A DNA stretch of 64,000 bases, taken from positions 12,995,375 through 13,059,374 of the forward strand of contig CM053801.1 of NCBI GenBank assembly GCA_028671895.1. Reading direction: 5' to 3'. Positions 59,739 to 64,000 of the stretch are shown piece after piece; within the stretch, counting starts at the first letter, position 1; each line of letters opens with the position of its first letter. Below the pieces are notes generated by a model. The model did no database searches and was not told the origin of the DNA. It saw only the letters and a program-made list of their open reading frames with translations. Position numbers and translations under genes: made by a program. Origin of the DNA: Oenanthe sinensis. Lineage: Eukaryota > Streptophyta > Magnoliopsida > Apiales > Apiaceae.

Positions 59739-61968
59739 CGGAAATTTTCATTGGTACCATTTTATTTTTGATTTTTTGAAAGGGTACAATTTCGTATTTT
59801 AAACTTACAGCTAGTACTATTTAGAACAAAATGAAGAATCGATTTATTGATAAATAATATTCGATAATACATCAGAAAGATAATAAAATCTTATCATCTA
59901 ATCGAAAGGTATGTTTAACCAATACATGGGTCGAACAACCCATAAGAAATAAATTCCCCCAAAAATTTAGATAATAAAAAACCTTTATATCCGATAAAAC
60001 GGGTCTCGTTAAAACCCATAAGAGTAAAACCTTATGGGAAAAAATTTTAAATGGGAAAAAGAGGGCTATAAAATGATCATAAAAAACAATATACATAATG
60101 GTTCCTAACACAAAAACCAGAAATTTTTGAAGTTTTTTGAGTCCCCAATGCTAAAAAAACTATTCACATCTTGCTGTTTCTGCCATTAAATCCAAGTTCT
60201 CATCTCCATCCACCTTCTCTTTATTCTTCTTCCCATCCAAGTGAGTATCAAAATCCTACTTCTATTCATCTTCCATCTACACGCAATAACTCATCCAATT
60301 AAATCTGAAGAATAAAAAACAAACCAACAAAGACAAATAAGTCGATGAACATGTAATAAAATATATAATATAAAATTATAGCGTAAAACTCTCAATTCAC
60401 AATAAAAGTCATCTAATATGAAACGAAATCGTCATAAACGACATATAACCACCACATATATGGTCAAAACGCCATAAAAATGGTCATGCCCTGTATAGGT
60501 ACAAAAAGTCATCACATATGATATTAATATCGTTCAAAAATTCATATCTGAAAGATGTGAAAACATATACAGATGATATGAATAAAATCCGAACGAAATG
60601 AAAACAAAGATTTAGAAGGCTAAAAATTTCAGATTTGAAAATAGAATATATGTATTATATAATGAATTGTGATTTAAATGATATAGAAAGAAAGAGCGTA
60701 ATTGAAGTTAAGATTTAAAGAAAAGAATGGACACCTTTAAATTATATAATTCTATATTAATTAAATATATATTAAATTATTTTAAAATAAAAATATGACA
60801 AATAATATATTAATATATTCAATTAGATTGGATAAAAATATATATGCACCTCGGGTAATCTGATTAGTCGGGTTAAACAAGAGAAAAGGACGAAATTAGG
60901 GTTTAATTGAAAATTGGGGAAAACACAATCTAACAAGATTGGATGGTGATTTAGCTTCGTTCCTTCTATTCTCACGATCTTCGTTACTTTTACAGGTATG
61001 TATATAATATCATTGATATGCAAGTATTCTAAATATATTCATCTGTATGTATGTATCCATTCGTATATTTTATCTTCATATATCTGCTATGTATTGTTTT
61101 TATATAGATGTTTTTCTTAGATAGGGGTTTTTGGAATTGTAGAATGAGTGAAGATTTAGAGATTTTGAGATTTATTTTGAGTTCTAGAGAGGTCGATATT
61201 AAAGTAAATGTTGATAAGCCTAATTTACTGGATTGTGTAATTTGATTATAAGGATGAAGCCAAAAGGTTGAGCTTGAAGTTGAATTATCATTATCTATCA
61301 ATTTCTTATGTGATTAAAATGGAGTATCGAAAATTGTGAAGTGATAAAGATCTTTTCCTCATGTTTGAAAGGTTAGGTGATAAGGATATTTGGGTTGAGA
61401 CTTCATTCAAACCTGATAATTTATGCCATTGAAGATGCATTAAATCCAAATAATGCCAAGACATGCAAACGAGCTCTCACTGGGAACCAAGTGAATAAAT
61501 GCAGGCTTGCACTAGTGTCCCAGTTGTGATCCAGAATCCTAGAGTGAGGGATCATAGTAATGCAGTAAGAGCAACAACTAAAGTATTAGTCTTAGAAGTC
61601 TCAATCAACATCTCTCAAGAGCCTGCATCTTAATTTCATCAACAAACATGATTGTGTTGATTTTCTAATTTTTTGAAACATTATGATGTTTAGGAAACTG
61701 CCTATACTGTTTTTAGACTATATTTTGTTCAAATATTTTGGTAACTATGTTTATATTGGTATCAGTTGTTCAAAGTGCAGTAATTTTGAACTTTATCTAA
61801 TGCATGAGTTCATTTACATACGTTTTAACAGTAGGATTAACGTTTTGTTGACAGAAGGGTATGACTGAAGTGAATCAAATAGTTTAAGGGTACCAGTTGT
61901 AAGTCCAAAATACGAAGTGGTACCATTTGGAAAAGCCAAAAGTAGAATGGCACCAATGAGAATTTCCC
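59739..61968. mobile_element. Long-TIR MULE-like structure (about 2.2 kb)
   Basis: An arm of about 85 bp starting CGGAAATTTTCATTGGTACC at 59739 has its inverted partner ending GGCACCAATGAGAATTTCCC at 61968. The arms pair through TTTCGTATTTT and ACTTACA words. The edges resemble those of the 9-bp-duplication element at 6980-7542 (GGRAWATTYTMWWTGGTA-like ends). Flanks GTTAATATA and TAAAATATA agree at 6 of 9 positions. No transposase is visible inside. It could be one large element or two separate short elements in opposite orientation. Confidence 0.55.
60890..61000 (+). other. Possible 5' non-coding exon
   Basis: The stretch AGGGTTTAATTGAAAATTGG followed by a pyrimidine-rich GTTCCTTCTATTCTCACGAT and a consensus donor TTTTACAGGTATGTAT (GT at 61000-61001) looks like a plant leader exon. 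An acceptor CCAGATACAG at 62512-62521 precedes the capping-enzyme ATG by 50 bp, so this may be its first exon. It lies within the MULE-like structure. This is inference without transcript support. Confidence 0.3.
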
Positions 61969-62085
61969 TAAAATATAAAACAAATCGGTCTTCGATTCCC
62001 ACCCGAGGACATAAATCAATAAATCTCACTTTTTTTGTTAGAAATTAGCTCTTTTTTGTCCTGTGCTTTTCTTTTCCTAGGATGT

Positions 62086-62312
62086 GGCCGTTTGGGGTTC
62101 CTTAAACTTAAAATAAGTAGCTTATTTTATTTTTATTTTTTACATATTTTCATATTTTTTTAAAAGATAAATATTTGTTTTAGAATTTTAAAATCAAATA
62201 TCATCTTCAAAATAAAAAATAAGTTACTTATTTTCAGAAAAAGTACATACATCCCTACTTTTTCTGAAAATAAGGGCTTATTTCCAGAATTTAAGTGGAA
62301 ACAAACGGGGCC
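62086..62312. mobile_element. Dispersed MITE, GGCCGTTT-type ends (copy 2)
   Basis: Begins GGCCGTTTGGGGTTCCTTAA and ends GTGGAAACAAACGGGGCC. It is closely similar to 18320-18543 along nearly its full length, including AAAATAAGTTACTTATTTTC. It lies about 260 bp upstream of the capping-enzyme start codon, inside the putative 5'-UTR intron or promoter. Confidence 0.75.
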
Positions 62313-62571
62313 GATATCTTTCTGCAAAGAGCCTAATTTATGTTGTCTTACCTGGAAAATAATGCATGTTCTATATTTGGTTCTGATTGGTAGATATTGG
62401 TTTTGTTGTGCTAATGGTGCTGTTATGCATTTTGTTGCCTTGGACTTCAGTTGCCAGGACTGCTAAAGGTTGCTGTTCTCTTTTAATATTCTCGTTTTTC
62501 TTAATAAAAGCACCAGATACAGGTTTGGAGATTTGACAAATGTTTTCTGGTGCACGTGAATAATCAGAAGC

Positions 62572-63634
62572 ATGGATTTAAATGTTTTGCCACTGCCGGA
62601 CGATGATGATGATACATTTGAACATCATTTTGAAGAATACAAAGCATCAGGAAAGCATATGGAACATGTAAATCATGCAGAACATGTCGAGAGTGCAGTT
62701 GATATATTACGCAGGGTACGCCAATCTCTCTCACTGCATTCTTTTTCATTTATTGTTCAAGTTGTCAATATGCTTTGTTGGGGATCCTGATTGCCTATCC
62801 TTTAAAGAATCCAACTAAAGCTACTGGGTGGAGAAAGGGTTCTGAAGTATGGAAACTAGTTATTCAAAGACTCAGAAAAATCCACAAGATACATGTTTGA
62901 GTCTTACACTTCTTTTACAATGAAGTTAAGGAAAAGAAGTTCTAGTAACTGAAATAAAATGTATTCTGGGTACCATCGTTCAATTGTTGATAAACATACA
63001 GTTTTATAAATGTAAATTCTTTTGCAGCCATTCTCATGCAAGCTAGCTGTCTATTATATGTTTCCCTTGATAAATTGATCCATGTGAGTGTTGTTGATTC
63101 ATTTTCGTATCTGTTCATTTTATCAGGAGCGTGAAGAAAGACGCCAGCGACTGAAAAGAGAACGACCAGATGAAAGACCGATTAATGCATCTCAGCCAGC
63201 AAGGAACGACCAGATGTATCAAGCAAAGCACCATAAACCTTCTGATAGAAACAAGCTTCCTCCAGGTAAGTATGCATCAATTATTGTTGGTTTTACGTGG
63301 TATTATCATTTCAATAGGTTTTACTGTATGTGTTACTATGAAGAACAGTGGTTATCTTGAATACATTTAGGTTCTATATTTTTGCTTTGGTGCTAAGATA
63401 TGATATGAAATTCTGAAATATTTTTATTTGTGTGCTATCTCAATCATAATATTTTATAATTTATTTTTTTTGTTCATTGTAGGTTGGTTGGATTGCCCTG
63501 CAGCTGGTCATGAGATTGGTTGCATTATTCCTTCAAAAGTCCCACTTGGGGAAGCCTTTAATGACTCTGTTCTTCCTGGTAAAAGATACTCCTCTAGGCA
63601 AGTGATCCATCAACAAAGAGTTTTAGGAAGAAAG
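62572..63634 (+). CDS. mRNA-capping enzyme, N-terminal part (runs off right edge)
   Basis: Coding exons 62572-62715, 63127-63265 and 63483-63634 join in consistent phase to 145 residues. It begins MDLNVLPLPDDDDDTFEHHF, has a charged EREERRQRLKRERPDERP segment, then GWLDCPAAGHEIGCIIPSKV, PLGEAFND and a VIHQQRVLGRK end. This is the N-terminal extension and the start of the RNA 5'-triphosphatase (cysteine-phosphatase-like) domain of plant bifunctional capping enzymes, which add the GMP cap to nascent mRNA in the nucleus. The next exon, expected to continue toward the HCxxGxxR active site and then the guanylyltransferase with its KxDG lysine, is not in the window; 63635-64000 reads as intron. Confidence 0.88.
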
Positions 63635-64000
63635 GTAAGTGTACTGAGTTTTTCTTTTTTCATTTTATTCTGCATCTTGGAAGTATCTCTGAAGTTTGAA
63701 GCTTTATTCTCCTGAAAATGAAAAATAATATCATTTCCTGGCCATGAATCTGGTATATTGACTCTCAAATATTATGAGATATTTATTTGTGCTTTGGTCT
63801 TTTTATGTTGTCCTACCTTAATTTTTATTAATTGGTAATGCATTATGGTTTTTGTGTCTATTCGTTGTCAGCCTCTGATTTCTATGCATGTAAAGTATCG
63901 TTCATGAATCATGACGCAGGAGCCAAGCATTGTGACCCCTGCTTAAGATAATCCTATTACTTCTATTACAAGAGAGTAGTTCTGTTGACTTGAATTACCC
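63635..64000 (+). other. Capping-enzyme intron 3 (incomplete)
   Basis: Begins GTAAGTGTACTG after the AAG codon and continues T-rich to the window end. No exon matching the next conserved part of the capping enzyme was found in any frame. Confidence 0.65.

Noticed and set aside
61683..61868. Plus-strand frame inside the MULE-like structure
   Set aside because: Short, hydrophobic and domain-free; not a transposase fragment.

Overview
This is AT-rich nuclear DNA of a flowering plant, most likely a eudicot. The protein-coding genes contain GT-AG introns and belong to plant-specific families (AP2/ERF of the CRF type, CONSTANS-like, NAC, VQ, NIMIN, DUF1666). The intergenic space is filled with typical plant transposable elements (Ty1/copia, TRIM, hAT, CACTA, MULE-like, Stowaway-like). 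The species cannot be fixed from the sequence alone.

Layout. 0-3 kb: edge of a copia-type gag on the minus strand, then a complete non-autonomous hAT element (1342-2121). 3.0-3.5 kb: intronless NIMIN2-like gene with TGACG-type promoter motifs. 3.5-10.5 kb: intergenic, with Stowaway-like MITEs and a MULE-like foldback element that has a 9-bp target duplication. 10.6-12.6 kb: ERF118-like transcription factor with a probable 5'-UTR intron. 12.6-20 kb: intergenic, with a LINE-like relic and a TRIM that carries an extra inverted piece of LTR. 20.7-22.3 kb: two-exon COL16-type B-box/CCT gene. 23.3-24.0 kb: three-exon small uncharacterised gene (minus). 25.4 kb: long-armed foldback MITE. 26.8-29.8 kb: six-exon DUF1666 gene (minus). 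33.2-36.2 kb: two decayed RPA1-like gene pieces in the order C-terminal half then N-terminal half, lying between two copies of a diverged 0.3-kb repeat. 37.2-41.75 kb: young but coding-defective copia element. 43.8-47.7 kb: NAC transcription factor whose 2.7-kb first intron holds a CACTA derivative and a TRIM. 49.2-49.85 kb: intronless VQ-motif gene. 52.7-55.1 kb: two broken, rearranged receptor-kinase fragments. 55.4-56.8 kb: weak hypothetical gene (minus). 59.7-62.0 kb: long-TIR MULE-like structure. 62.6 kb to the end: first three coding exons of an mRNA-capping enzyme.

The genes do not form a pathway; neighbours are independent units. Five of them (NIMIN, ERF, COL, NAC, VQ) are regulators linked in other plants to stress, hormone, light or senescence responses. 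The capping enzyme is a housekeeping gene. I did not find a clearly new system. The most interesting material is transposon structure inside and next to genes, and the tension between near-identical LTRs and broken coding frames in the copia element. Exon boundaries were placed by hand from splice signals, reading-frame continuity and family similarity. No database search was run.
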